Counted from the stretch's first letter, positions 9,392-18,524 are shown. The stretch: DNA of 64,000 nt from Akkermansiaceae bacterium (GCA_024233085.1 JACKQC010000014.1:88187-152186), one strand, 5' to 3'. Numbers and translations are program-made. The notes: generated by a model not told the origin, from the letters alone.

Positions 9392-10774
9392 TCAGTCGAA
9401 GATCTTCCCCGGGTTCAGCAGTCCGTCCGGATCGAGCGCTTGTTTCACCTGGCGCAGCAGTCCCATGCTTCCCTCGTCGAATTGCCCGGGGAGAAAACGT
9501 TTTTTCGCCAGCCCCACGCCGTGCTCGCCCGTGATAGTGCCTCCCAACTGGATGGTATGCTCGAAAATCGCCTCCATGGCGGCTTCCACCTTGACCATTT
9601 CCGCCTCGTCCCGCTCGTCGGTGAGAAAGGTCGGGTGAACATTGCCGTCTCCGAAGTGCCCGAAGGTCGCGATCCGCAACCCATGCTCCGAGGCCATCCG
9701 CCCGATGAATTTCACCATGTCCGGCAGCTTGCTCCGCGGCACGGTGACATCCTCAAGAATGGTGGTGGGCCGGATGCGGGCCAGCGCGGCAAAGGCGCTT
9801 CGGCGCGCGGAGGCGAGCCTCAGGGCGTGCGCCTCGTCCCGGGCCATCTCGACGGTCAGGGCACCGTTTTCTCGCGCGACTTCGGCCATGCGGGCGGCTT
9901 CCTCCTCGACCACCGCCGGGTGGCCGTCCGTCTCCATCAGCACCACCGCCTCCGCCCCGGTCGGGAGCCCGACTTTCGCGAAGTCCTCGACACACTGGCA
10001 GGTGCTACGGTCGAGAAACTCGAGGGTGCAGGGAATGATCCGTCCCTCGATAATCTTCGACACCGTGCGCGCCGCGTCCTCCATCGAGTCGTAGGTCGCC
10101 AGCAGCGTTCGCTTGGCCTTTGGCCGCGGGAGAAGTTTCAGCAGAACTTTGGTGATGACTCCCAGCGTGCCCTCGGAACCGACAAACAGGTCCTTCATCG
10201 AATAGCCGGCCACGTCCTTGACGCATTTCGAACCAAGCCAGCAAATCGAGCCGTCGCCCAGCACCACTTCCAGACCCATCACATAGTCGCGGGTAACGCC
10301 ATACTTCAGTCCGCGAAGTCCGCCGGAGTTGTTGGCCACATTCCCGCCGATGGTGGAGATCTTCATCGATCCCGGATCCGGTGGATAAAAGAGCCCGAGC
10401 GGCGCGGCCGCGTCATCGATCGACTTCGTGAGGACGCCCGGCTCGCAGAGCATCGTCAGATTGGCGGCGTCGATCTCGACGATTCGGTCCATTCTGACGA
10501 GGCACAGGACAATCCCCCCGGGAACCGGCACGCTCCCCCCGGAGAGGCCCGTGCCGGAACCGCGCGTCACCACGGGAAGTCCATGATCCCGCGAAAGGCG
10601 CACAATCGCCGCCACCTGTTCCCCCGTCTCGGGAAACACAACACAGGCCGCCGCTTCCTTGAGGGCCGCCGTGCCGTCGAATCCGTAGGGGATCAGGTCC
10701 ACCGTTTCGGTCAGGACATTCGGCGCGCCGACGATTTCACGAAGCCGATCAGGAGTCCGCGAGTCCATGTTCAT
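9392..10774 (-). CDS. glcD: FAD-linked glycolate oxidase subunit
   Basis: 460 residues. The N-terminal FAD-binding type PCMH fold has TRGSGTGLSGG (~68-78) and IGGNVANNSGG (~145-155); the C-terminal FAD-oxidase domain has GTITGEHGVGLAKK (~410-423) and the terminal DPDGLLNPGKIF block characteristic of GlcD, D-lactate and related 2-hydroxyacid dehydrogenases. It oxidises glycolate (or D-lactate) and passes electrons to the GlcF iron-sulfur subunit encoded downstream, probably towards the quinone pool, for which the menaquinone genes lie in this same window. ATG at 10774 is chosen; another ATG two codons later is equally possible. The TGA stop is immediately followed by a CCGCTGAT repeat copy. 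Confidence 0.92.
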   Translation of the reverse strand: MNMDSRTPDRLREIVGAPNVLTETVDLIPYGFDGTAALKEAAACVVFPETGEQVAAIVRLSRDHGLPVVTRGSGTGLSGGSVPVPGGIVLCLVRMDRIVEIDAANLTMLCEPGVLTKSIDDAAAPLGLFYPPDPGSMKISTIGGNVANNSGGLRGLKYGVTRDYVMGLEVVLGDGSICWLGSKCVKDVAGYSMKDLFVGSEGTLGVITKVLLKLLPRPKAKRTLLATYDSMEDAARTVSKIIEGRIIPCTLEFLDRSTCQCVEDFAKVGLPTGAEAVVLMETDGHPAVVEEEAARMAEVARENGALTVEMARDEAHALRLASARRSAFAALARIRPTTILEDVTVPRSKLPDMVKFIGRMASEHGLRIATFGHFGDGNVHPTFLTDERDEAEMVKVEAAMEAIFEHTIQLGGTITGEHGVGLAKKRFLPGQFDEGSMGLLRQVKQALDPDGLLNPGKIFD

Positions 10775-10817
10775 TGGTTTTTCGAGAAAAGTAAAAGCTC
10801 GGGGCTTTCTTTGAGGC

Positions 10818-11699
10818 TTAAGCGTGTCCCGGTGGTTCGGACTTCGCCGATTCGGGCAGTTCCGCCCCGCACATCTTGCAGTGGCTCGCGCTGGGGTCGT
10901 GCCCGGCGTGCCGGCATTCGCGGCAGGTTCGCGTGTCCATTCTGACCGCGTCGAGTTCCCGGTGCAGCTCCGCGCTGACGATTCCCGTCGGCACCGCGAT
11001 GATCGCGAACCCGGTCAGCATCATCACCGACGCCAGGATCTTGCCCACGACTGTCACCGGCGCGATGTCCCCGTAGCCGACGGTGGTGATCGTCACGATT
11101 CCCCAATAGATCGCCTGCGGGATGCTCGTGAACCCCGAGTCTTCCTGGCCACTCTCGATCAGATACATCAGCGTGCCCTCGATGCAGACGATGGAAAGCA
11201 CGCCGAAGAGAAACACCGAAATCTTCCCCCGGCTCGCCCGCAGAGCCCGCAGGAGCAGGTTTGCCTCCCCCATGTGGTGCGCCATTTTCAGGATTCGGAA
11301 CATTCGGAGCAGCCGCAAAATGCGGATCACGATCAGGTGTCCCGATCCGGTCATGAATATCTCAAGGTAGGTGGGCAGGATCGAAAGCAGATCCACGACG
11401 CCGAAGAAACTCAGCACATACCGGCTCTTGCGCCGCACGGTCCAGACCCGCAGAAGATACTCGATGGTGAACAAAAGGGTGAAAACCCACTCCAGCCGGT
11501 GAAGCAGCTCGCCGTGCCGATCCTCGACGGACCGGACGCTCTCCAGCATCACCACCGCGACGCTCCCCGCGATCAACCAGAGCAACACCACGTCGAAAGC
11601 CCGCGCCGCACCCGAGTCCGCGAGAAAGATGATTCGCCACAGGCGCTCCTTTACGGAATCGCCTTGATGCTCGGCGGCGCGATCGGCGGGATGGTCCAT
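10818..11699 (-). CDS. Voltage-gated potassium channel with C-terminal zinc-ribbon tail
   Basis: 293 residues from the ATG at 11699; a GTG at 11726 would add nine residues. Six membrane segments of the Kv fold can be traced (about 20-230). The fourth has regularly spaced arginines (RILRLLRMFRILK), the voltage-sensor signature, and the pore loop carries the selectivity filter TTVGYGD. After the last helix and a short linker, residues ~260-285 contain CRECRHAGHDPSASHCKMC, two CxxC pairs forming a probable zinc ribbon in the cytoplasmic tail, where many channels would have a coiled coil or an RCK domain. The channel should conduct K+ across the inner membrane. No RCK domain is present. It is transcribed in the same direction as glcD but separated by 43 nt. 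Confidence 0.9.
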   Translation of the reverse strand: MDHPADRAAEHQGDSVKERLWRIIFLADSGAARAFDVVLLWLIAGSVAVVMLESVRSVEDRHGELLHRLEWVFTLLFTIEYLLRVWTVRRKSRYVLSFFGVVDLLSILPTYLEIFMTGSGHLIVIRILRLLRMFRILKMAHHMGEANLLLRALRASRGKISVFLFGVLSIVCIEGTLMYLIESGQEDSGFTSIPQAIYWGIVTITTVGYGDIAPVTVVGKILASVMMLTGFAIIAVPTGIVSAELHRELDAVRMDTRTCRECRHAGHDPSASHCKMCGAELPESAKSEPPGHA

Positions 11700-11803
11700 G
11701 CTGCGGGACGTTTCATCACGCCCCACGCCCCGTCAAAGGCTTGTCGCCGCCGATCGCCAACGGTTGCTTGCCGGCGGTCGCTCTATCGGCGATCTTCCCG
11801 CCC

Positions 11804-12403
11804 ATGTCGGCCGCCGAAAAACTCCACTACACTCCCGTCGAATATCTGGAAATCGAACGCGCCGCGGACAACCGCGGCGAGTATGTCGACGGCGAAGTCT
11901 TCGCCATGGCGGGCGGAACGATCAACCACGGGGTGATCGCTTCCAATCTCCTGCGGGAAATCGGCAATGTCCTGGGGGAGCGTCCCTGCCTGGCGGTCGG
12001 TTCGGACGTCAAAGTCTGGATCGGCGCCGCGAACACTTTCACCTACCCGGACGTCTCGGGCTTGTGCGGACCGGTGGACTACTACGATCAGGCGCGGGAT
12101 GTTTACACCAATCCCTCTTTCATCGTCGAGGTGCTTTCCGACAGCACGGAAACCTACGATCGCGGCGGCAAATTCCGCCGTTACCAGACCCTGCCGAGCC
12201 TGAGGGAATACGTCCTCGTTTCGCAGAACGAAATGGCTGTCGAAATCTTCAGACGGCACGAAGCGGGCTGGCTCTACAGCGCGATCCAATCGCCCGAGGC
12301 GATGCTGAAACTCGACTCCGTCGACTGTGAAATCCCGATTGCCGAGATCTACCGAAACGTCGAGTTCCCGCCGCCGCCGGAATCCGAAAGTCAACAGGGT
12401 TGA
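11804..12403 (+). CDS. Uma2 family (DUF820) putative endonuclease-fold protein
   Basis: 199 residues. The typical Uma2 opening (LHYTPVEYLEIER) is followed by RGEYVDGEVFAMAGGT, NHGVIASNLLREI, the TYPDVSG block that supplies the acidic residue of the PD-(D/E)XK-like core, and IVEVLSDSTETYDRGGKFRRYQ. Uma2 genes are numerous in cyanobacteria, Planctomycetes and Verrucomicrobia; their cellular role is not established. ATG at 11804 precedes the conserved start; the upstream in-frame ATG at 11741 would add 21 residues unlike the family. The last residues (SQQG) and the TGA stop are encoded by a 19-nt hairpin repeat unit, so that repeat defines the present C-terminus. Confidence 0.85.
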   Translation: MSAAEKLHYTPVEYLEIERAADNRGEYVDGEVFAMAGGTINHGVIASNLLREIGNVLGERPCLAVGSDVKVWIGAANTFTYPDVSGLCGPVDYYDQARDVYTNPSFIVEVLSDSTETYDRGGKFRRYQTLPSLREYVLVSQNEMAVEIFRRHEAGWLYSAIQSPEAMLKLDSVDCEIPIAEIYRNVEFPPPPESESQQG

Positions 12404-12428
12404 GTCGATGATCCAACCCTGTTGGGTA
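12388..12428. repeat. Hairpin repeat pair (22-nt pitch), locus A
   Basis: Unit 1 at 12388-12406 is AGTCAAC-AGG-GTTGAGT in its core and unit 2 at 12410-12428 is ATCCAAC-CCT-GTTGGGT. The loops are in opposite orientation and the cores lie exactly 22 nt apart. Unit 1 contains the TGA stop of the Uma2 gene. Confidence 0.9.
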
Positions 12429-12639
12429 ACGGAAATTCCCCGCCCGATCGGGCGAGAATTCGGGGTTCCGGGCAAAAAACGGCCGGTTTTGGGCAGGATA
12501 AAGGCGAAATCCGTGAATTTCGGGGCCACATTGCGCCATGCACGAGCGCGGTGGCGGACTTGAGAGGCCCGAACTTCGTGTCGTAGATTCAAGCCGCCAG
12601 ACCACCGATTCGATTTTCCCTCCTTTTCCTCCATCACCT

Positions 12640-15636
12640 ATGCCCGAGTATTCCCCTTCCTCGCTCATCGCCGCCCTCTTGTCCGGGGGGAAAGCGCGAC
12701 TTTCCCCGGCGTTCGCGTTTGGCCTTCTGCTGCTGGCGATCGTTCCGCCGGGGCTTGCCACCGCGCAGGAGAAAAAGGCGCCCGTCGACCGGATCCGGGC
12801 CGAGGATCGCGACTACTGGTTTTTCAAACCGCTCACCGACCCGCGGGTTCCCGCGGTGAAGGACGCCGGCGGCTGGGCTCGCAACGAGATCGACCAATTC
12901 ATTCTCGGGAAACTGGAACCCAAAGGCATCGCGCCCGCCCCGGCGGCCGACGCGCGCACCTTGATTCGGCGGGCCTATTTCGACCTGACCGGTCTGCCGC
13001 CCAGCCATGAGGAAATCCAGGCTTTCTCGAAGGCCTACGCCGCGAACCCCGACGGCGCGGTCGCCGACCTGATCGACGATTTGCTCGAATCCCCGCAATA
13101 TGGCGAGCGCTGGGGCCGCATCTGGCTCGATCTCGTCCGTTACGGCGAATCGAACGGCTACAAGGCGGACGAATACCGCCCCCACATGTGGCGCTACCGC
13201 GACTGGGTGATCCGATCGCTGAATGCCGACATGCCCTACGACCAATTCGTGCGCTGGCAGCTCGCGGGCGACGAGATCGCTCCGGACAATCCCGAAGCCC
13301 TCACCGCGACCGGTTACCTGCGGCTCTGGCCCTACGAATCGAATCAGCGCAACGCCCCGAGCCAGTGGAACATCATTCTCGAAGACATCACCGACATCAC
13401 CGGTTCGGTCCTGATGGGGGTCAGTATCGGCTGCGCGAAATGCCACGACCACAAGTTCGACCCCATCCCGCGCGACGATTACTTCCGAATGCAGGCTTTC
13501 TTCACCGGTGTCTATCCACACGACACGATGGCGACCACCCCGGCCGAGCGGGCCGCCTACGACGCGCAGCAGGCGAAGTGGGAAACCGCCACGGCCGAAA
13601 TCCGGGCCGAGATGGATCGGATGCTCGAAAAACCCCGCCAGAGCGCCGCCGCCGGCCAGGTGAAGCAGTTCTCGCCGGAGTTGCAGGCGCTCTATCACAA
13701 GCCCGAAGCCGAGCGCACGCCTCTCGACCTTCAGATCCGAATGCTCATCCAGCGACAAGTGGACATCTCGGAAGCCAAAGCCGACTCCAAGCTCAAAGAC
13801 GAGACCAAGAAGCGCTACACCGAGCTTCAGGAGAAACTCAAGAGCTTTGACAATCTGAAACCGAAGCCGGTCAACGAGATCTACGCGATCCGGGACATCC
13901 GCCCCGACATCCCCCCGGCGCGCATTCTTGACGAGCCCGAGCGGCAGTTTCGCCCCGGTTTTCTGACCATTCTCGACCCCGGCGACGCGAGTCTGCCGAA
14001 GCCGGCCGAGCGCCCGAAAGATTCCAGCGGCGCGCGCACCACTTTCGCCAACTGGGTGACACGGGCCGACAATCCGCTGAGCACGCGCGTCATCGCCAAC
14101 CGGCTCTGGCATTACCATTTCGGCATCGGAATCGTCGAGAGCGCCAACGACTTCGGGAAACAGGGATACCTGCCGACCCATCCCGAGCTGCTCGACTGGC
14201 TGGCGCGGCGCCTGCCGGCCGAAGGCTGGAGCCTCAAGGCCATGCACCGGCTCATCATGAACTCCTCCACCTGGCGGCAGGCCTCCGTCACCGAGCCGGG
14301 CGCCGCCGCGGAGGAAAACGATCCCGACAACCACCTGCTGTGGCGCCAGCGCGTCCGCCGTCTCGAAGCCGAGCAGCTTCGCGACGCCACCCTCGCCTCC
14401 AGCCGGGAACTCGATCCGAAAATGGGCGGCGAAGGCGTGACGGGCGAGGACACCAAGCGCCGCGCGATTTACCAGCGCCTGATGAAGAATCCGCGCACCC
14501 TGTTCCTGAACACCTTCGACGGCCCCGATGGGTTCAATTCGTGCTCGCGTCGCGACGTCACCACCATCGCGCCGCAGGCTCTGATGATGCTCAACAACGG
14601 CTTTCTGACCCAGCGCGCGCGGCAAATCGCCTCCCTCGCGGCGGCGGAAAAAGACGACGCCGGCGCCATCGACAAAGCCTTTGCCCTGACGCTCGGGCGG
14701 CAACCCACGGGTGAGGAGGAAAGTCAGGCCCGCGACTTTCTCGCCATCATCCGAGAGGAGATCGCCAAACCCGCGACGCCTCCGGCGGCGGCTCCGAAAC
14801 CCGAGCCGAAAGTGAAAACCACCGCCTTCAAGGGATTTCCGGAAACGTCCTTCACCGGCGGGCAAGCCGTTAACATCCAGCCGGATTCCCTCTACGAGAA
14901 GATTGAAATCCGCGATCTGCCCCGGCCCGAGGGCGACACCTTCACTGTGGAGGCGGTGTTGAATCTCGATTCCCTCTATCCCGACGCCTCCGTGCGCACC
15001 ATCGCCTCCCGCTGGAACAACAGCGGCGATCTCTCCGTGGACAGCTACGGCTGGTCCCTCGGCATCACCTCCGAGAAATCGAAGTACCAACCCGCCAACC
15101 TCATCGTCCAGATCACCGGACAGGACACGGCCGGCAATCCCCGCTACGAAGTCGTCGCCTCCGATCTCCGCATCCCGAAGCAGACGCCCTACTATGTCGC
15201 GGCCGTCGTGGAAGTCGGCGCGGGCAAGGACGGCGGCACCGTCACCTTCCACGCGCGGAATCTCGCCGATCCGAAAGCCACCACGCAGACCGTCGTCGTG
15301 CCCCACTCGTTCACGGGCCCGGTTTCCCTGCCCGAGCGCCGCCTTTTTCTCGGTGGGCGCGACGCACCGCATCATCTTTTCGACGGCGCCATCGCCCGTT
15401 TTCGCCTCAGCAACCGCGCCCTCGAAACCAAAGAACTGCTGATCGGCGAACAACCCGCCACCGACGCGCTGGTGGACGCGAACTTCACCCAGCCCGCGCT
15501 TACCGAAAAACTCGTCCGCGCCGAGCCTGAAGCCGGCGCGAAAGTCGCCTCCAAACCGGCCGATCCGCGATTGAACTCCCTCCTCGATCTCAGTCTCGCC
15601 CTGTTGAACTCGAACGAATTTCTTTACATCGACTGA
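12640..15636 (+). CDS. DUF1549/DUF1553 domain protein with inserted LamG/ConA-like domain
   Basis: 998 residues with a signal peptide (hydrophobic ~22-42, cleavage near ATAQEK). DUF1549 spans about 70-280 and includes GCAKCHDHKFDP, a CxxCH motif of the type used for covalent haem. A charged, probably helical section (~310-420) follows, then DUF1553 (~460-740) with the FANWVTRADNPLSTRV and RRLEAEQLRDA blocks. Between the main DUF1553 part and its usual last helix (LALLNSNEFLYID) lies a ~220-residue jelly-roll segment (about 760-965, with WNNSGDLSVDSYGW and RLFLGGRDAPHHLFDGAI) resembling LamG/concanavalin domains. These proteins are periplasmic and almost confined to Planctomycetes, Verrucomicrobia and relatives; biochemical function is unproven. 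It is paired with the DUF1501 gene 72 nt downstream. Confidence 0.9.
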   Translation: MPEYSPSSLIAALLSGGKARLSPAFAFGLLLLAIVPPGLATAQEKKAPVDRIRAEDRDYWFFKPLTDPRVPAVKDAGGWARNEIDQFILGKLEPKGIAPAPAADARTLIRRAYFDLTGLPPSHEEIQAFSKAYAANPDGAVADLIDDLLESPQYGERWGRIWLDLVRYGESNGYKADEYRPHMWRYRDWVIRSLNADMPYDQFVRWQLAGDEIAPDNPEALTATGYLRLWPYESNQRNAPSQWNIILEDITDITGSVLMGVSIGCAKCHDHKFDPIPRDDYFRMQAFFTGVYPHDTMATTPAERAAYDAQQAKWETATAEIRAEMDRMLEKPRQSAAAGQVKQFSPELQALYHKPEAERTPLDLQIRMLIQRQVDISEAKADSKLKDETKKRYTELQEKLKSFDNLKPKPVNEIYAIRDIRPDIPPARILDEPERQFRPGFLTILDPGDASLPKPAERPKDSSGARTTFANWVTRADNPLSTRVIANRLWHYHFGIGIVESANDFGKQGYLPTHPELLDWLARRLPAEGWSLKAMHRLIMNSSTWRQASVTEPGAAAEENDPDNHLLWRQRVRRLEAEQLRDATLASSRELDPKMGGEGVTGEDTKRRAIYQRLMKNPRTLFLNTFDGPDGFNSCSRRDVTTIAPQALMMLNNGFLTQRARQIASLAAAEKDDAGAIDKAFALTLGRQPTGEEESQARDFLAIIREEIAKPATPPAAAPKPEPKVKTTAFKGFPETSFTGGQAVNIQPDSLYEKIEIRDLPRPEGDTFTVEAVLNLDSLYPDASVRTIASRWNNSGDLSVDSYGWSLGITSEKSKYQPANLIVQITGQDTAGNPRYEVVASDLRIPKQTPYYVAAVVEVGAGKDGGTVTFHARNLADPKATTQTVVVPHSFTGPVSLPERRLFLGGRDAPHHLFDGAIARFRLSNRALETKELLIGEQPATDALVDANFTQPALTEKLVRAEPEAGAKVASKPADPRLNSLLDLSLALLNSNEFLYID

Positions 15637-15708
15637 GGACACGCCAAAGGCAGGGCGGATTTCATTCGGAGATCGCTCGGCGCCGCCTCCCCCAACCCAC
15701 CCCATCCC

Positions 15709-17136
15709 ATGAAACTTTCCCATTTCGAACGCCCCCGTTCCCGCCGCGATTTCCTCGCCCGCGCCGGAGCCGGCTTCGGTTCCGTGGCGCTGACAGACCT
15801 GCTCTTCCGCCAGGGCGCCCTCGGCGCGAAGGCCACCACCAACGCGATCGGGAACCTGCCCCATCACGGCAAGGGCAAGGCAAAGTCCGTTATCTTTCTG
15901 TTCATGGAGGGCGGCCCCTCGCATCTCGATTCCTTCGATCCGAAACCCTTGCTCAACAAGCTTGCCGGCCAGCCTCTGCCCGCCAGTTTCAACCGCCCCC
16001 TCACCGCCATGGGCGAGCAGGAATCGCCGCTTCTCGGCGACAAACGCGTCTGGAAACAGTTCGGCCAGGCCGGCACCTGGGTCAGCGACTGGCTCCCCCA
16101 CACTCAGACTATCGTCGATGACATCTGCGTCATCCGCTCCTGCAAGCAGGACGGACTCAACCACGTCGGGTCCGTTTGCCAGATGAACACCGGTTCCATC
16201 CTCGCCGGCCGGCCCTCTCTCGGCGCGTGGTCGGTTTACGGTCTCGGTACGGAGAACGAAAACCTCCCCTCCTTCGTCGTGCTCAAGGACAGCGACGCCA
16301 TGCCCTTCAACGGCACCCGGAACTGGGGCACCGGCTTCATGCCCTCGACTTATCAGGGCACCCTCTTCCGCTTCGGCGACGAGCCCGTGGCCGACCTCAA
16401 CAACCCCGCCGGCGTCAGCCGCGCCCGCCAGCGGAAGCGCATCGATTTCATCAACCAACTCAACCGCGCCCACGCGGCGCCCCGACCGCGACAGAGCGAT
16501 CTCGAAGCCCGCATCGCCAGTTTCGAACTGGCCTACCGCATGCAGGCCGAAATCCCGCTGGCCGTCAACCTCGACGAGGAGCCCCAATACATCAAGGATC
16601 TCTACGGAGTCGACGGCGAAAAAACCGACGCCGTCGCCCGCAATTGCCTCCTCGCCCGCCGCCTTGTCGAGCGCGGCGTCCGCTTTGTGGAAGTCTTCTG
16701 CGGAACGGGTTCAAAATGGGATGCCCACAGCGGTATCGAGAAAAACCACACCGACCGCTTTGCCGAGACCGACCAACCCGTCGCCGCGCTCATCAAAGAC
16801 CTCAAGCAACGCGGTCTGCTCGACGAAACCCTCGTCATCTGGGGAGGCGAGTTCGGTCGCACACCCATGTCCGAAAAGGGCGACGGCCGCGACCACAATC
16901 CCTGGGGTTTCACCATGTGGATGGCCGGCGGCGGGGTGAAAGGCGGCCAGGTGCTGGGTGCCACCGACGAGTTGGGACTCTACGCCGTTGAGGAACCGCA
17001 GCACGTCCACGATCTGCACGCCACGGTTCTCCACGCCCTCGGCCTCGATGCGCTCGAGCTGGTTTACATGAACAACGGCACGGAGGAAAACCCCGTCATC
17101 AACCAGGGCCGCCCCTATCTGAAGGTGTTTGGCTGA
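15709..17136 (+). CDS. DUF1501 domain protein, Tat-exported, sulfatase/alkaline-phosphatase-like fold
   Basis: 475 residues. A twin-arginine signal is present at the N-terminus (SRRDFLARAGAGFG). Typical DUF1501 blocks follow: FLFMEGGPSHLDSFDPKP (~62-79), SCKQDGLNHVG, PSFVVLKD, RFVEVFCGTGSKWDAH and IWGGEFGRTPMSEKGDGRDH (~380-400), whose Asp/His residues suggest metal binding as in the alkaline phosphatase superfamily. It forms a two-gene unit with the DUF1549/DUF1553 gene, the standard arrangement in this phylum. The pair is thought, from genome context in the literature, to act on polysaccharides or related polymers in the periplasm, but activity is not shown. ATG at 15709 is set by the Tat signal. 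Confidence 0.92.
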   Translation: MKLSHFERPRSRRDFLARAGAGFGSVALTDLLFRQGALGAKATTNAIGNLPHHGKGKAKSVIFLFMEGGPSHLDSFDPKPLLNKLAGQPLPASFNRPLTAMGEQESPLLGDKRVWKQFGQAGTWVSDWLPHTQTIVDDICVIRSCKQDGLNHVGSVCQMNTGSILAGRPSLGAWSVYGLGTENENLPSFVVLKDSDAMPFNGTRNWGTGFMPSTYQGTLFRFGDEPVADLNNPAGVSRARQRKRIDFINQLNRAHAAPRPRQSDLEARIASFELAYRMQAEIPLAVNLDEEPQYIKDLYGVDGEKTDAVARNCLLARRLVERGVRFVEVFCGTGSKWDAHSGIEKNHTDRFAETDQPVAALIKDLKQRGLLDETLVIWGGEFGRTPMSEKGDGRDHNPWGFTMWMAGGGVKGGQVLGATDELGLYAVEEPQHVHDLHATVLHALGLDALELVYMNNGTEENPVINQGRPYLKVFG

Positions 17137-17158
17137 CGCGGGTCCGCCATCCGGTCAT

Positions 17159-17533
17159 TTAACTCGACTGCTTGTCCCTCTCCTTCTCCTGAAGGGCGAT
17201 CTCGCGATTCAGGCGGCTCTTGAGGTCCCGCAGATCCTCCCGGTGCTCGCGCCGGATCGCGATCAGGTCGTAAACCGCCAGCAGGAGGACCAGCATCACC
17301 GCCCCAAAGACCAGTGCCCAGTAGACGAGAAAAGCCACCGGCTTCATCGCCAGCCGGTCGCCCAGGATGAAGAACCCTCCGAACACCAGCACGAGGGTCA
17401 ACAGCGTGAGGCCGAAGATAAGGTTGCGGCGATGCGTCCGGCTTTGCAGGATCACCAGGGCGGCCGCGATTCCGAGAGGCAGGCGATTTCCCGGGCGCGG
17501 AGAGGGCGGCGATGGCGGGTCGACGTCATTCAC
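17159..17533 (-). CDS. Small membrane protein with two transmembrane helices and charged tail
   Basis: About 124 residues if the GTG at 17533 is used; the frame is open further upstream to 17671, where it would collide with the start of the ALDH gene, and the upstream part is Arg/Gly-rich and unconvincing. Two strongly hydrophobic segments (LIFGLTLLTLVLVFGGFFIL and the VAFLVYWALVFGAVMLVLLL stretch) are followed by a highly charged helix rich in Arg, Glu and Lys (IRREHREDLRDLKSRLNRE), predicted cytoplasmic. I do not recognise a named family. It converges on the DUF1501 gene, whose stop is 22 nt away. Confidence 0.6.
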   Translation of the reverse strand: MNDVDPPSPPSPRPGNRLPLGIAAALVILQSRTHRRNLIFGLTLLTLVLVFGGFFILGDRLAMKPVAFLVYWALVFGAVMLVLLLAVYDLIAIRREHREDLRDLKSRLNREIALQEKERDKQSS

Positions 17534-17648
17534 GAAGTCATCCAAGCAGATCGCGCGGCGATCGAAAAGCCTCTTTCGGCTCGACGGAACGGAAGGGGCG
17601 CGATAGCCTCCCGTTGTTCGTCTTCTTATCCCCTCCTCCCCGCCTCCG

Positions 17649-18524
17649 ATGCCCCGCCTCGCCGTCCTCAAGACCTACAAGCTCTTCATCGGCGGGAAAT
17701 TTCCCCGCACCGAAAGCGGCCGCACCATGATCGCCATGCACCCCGAAACCGGCGAGACCGTCGCCAATGTCTGCCAGGCCTCGCGCAAAGACCTCCGAGA
17801 CGCCGTGCGCGCCGCCCGCGCCGCGCAACCGGGCTGGGCCAAGGCCACCGCTTATCTCCGGGGGCAGATTCTCCACCGGGCCGCGGAGATGCTGGAAAGC
17901 CGGCGCGAAGCCTTCGTCTCCGAGCTGCAACGCGGCGCGGGCCTTTCCGCGGCGGCGGCCGGCGAGGAAATCGACGCCGCCATCGATCGCCTCGTCTGGT
18001 TCGCCGGTTGGACGGACAAGCTAAGCAGTGTCTTTGGCGCCGTGAACCCCGTCGCGAGCCCGCACTTTAACTTCACCGTTCCGGAGCCCACCGGCGTCGT
18101 CGGCATCGTCTGTCCGGATTCCCCGTCCCTCCTCGCGCCGGTGAGCCTGCTCGCTTCGACCGTGCTTTCGGGGAACGCCTGCGTCCTGCTTGCCTCGGAA
18201 AAGTTTCCTCTCTCCGCCGTGAGCCTCGCCGAGGCGCTCGCCACCAGCGACCTTCCGGGCGGAGTGGTCAATCTCCTCACCGGCCGGCGCGCCGAACTCG
18301 CTCCCTGGCTGGCCGGCCACATGGATATCAACGCGGTGATCGACGCCAGCGGCGACGCCGCCATCGCCCGGACGCTCCAGGACGGCGAAGCCGTCAATGT
18401 GAAGCGCTACGCCAGCCATGCCTGCGAATCCGAAAGCGACTGGTTCGGCGAATCCGGCCGCGATCCCTACCGAATTCTCGACACCGTGGAGTTCAAGACA
18501 GCCTGGCATCCCATCGGGGTGTGA
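17649..18524 (+). CDS. Aldehyde dehydrogenase-like protein lacking the catalytic half
   Basis: 291 residues, against about 480 in full-length ALDH. The N-terminal NAD-binding half is recognisable: KLFIGGKFPRTESGR, HPETGETVANVCQAS, the ARAAQPGWAKA block and PEPTGVVGIVCPDSPSLLAPV. The sequence ends shortly after the second Rossmann part (LPGGVVNLLTGRRAELAPWLAGH), so neither the catalytic Cys nor the general-base Glu region is present. The C-terminus (~265-291) is a coherent sequence ending TAWHPIGV rather than a ragged truncation, which suggests a deliberate short paralogue. Its position just before deoB and near deoA suggests a role beside a full-length ALDH acting on acetaldehyde from deoxyribose-5-phosphate breakdown. 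That role is inference; an old deletion is the alternative. Confidence 0.75.
   Translation: MPRLAVLKTYKLFIGGKFPRTESGRTMIAMHPETGETVANVCQASRKDLRDAVRAARAAQPGWAKATAYLRGQILHRAAEMLESRREAFVSELQRGAGLSAAAAGEEIDAAIDRLVWFAGWTDKLSSVFGAVNPVASPHFNFTVPEPTGVVGIVCPDSPSLLAPVSLLASTVLSGNACVLLASEKFPLSAVSLAEALATSDLPGGVVNLLTGRRAELAPWLAGHMDINAVIDASGDAAIARTLQDGEAVNVKRYASHACESESDWFGESGRDPYRILDTVEFKTAWHPIGV

Noticed and set aside
12634..16587. A 1317-codon open frame antisense to the DUF1549/1553 and DUF1501 genes
   Set aside because: Both sense genes have clear domains and signal peptides; the antisense frame is Gly/Val/Glu/Arg-rich with no motifs, as expected from GC-rich codons read on the other strand.
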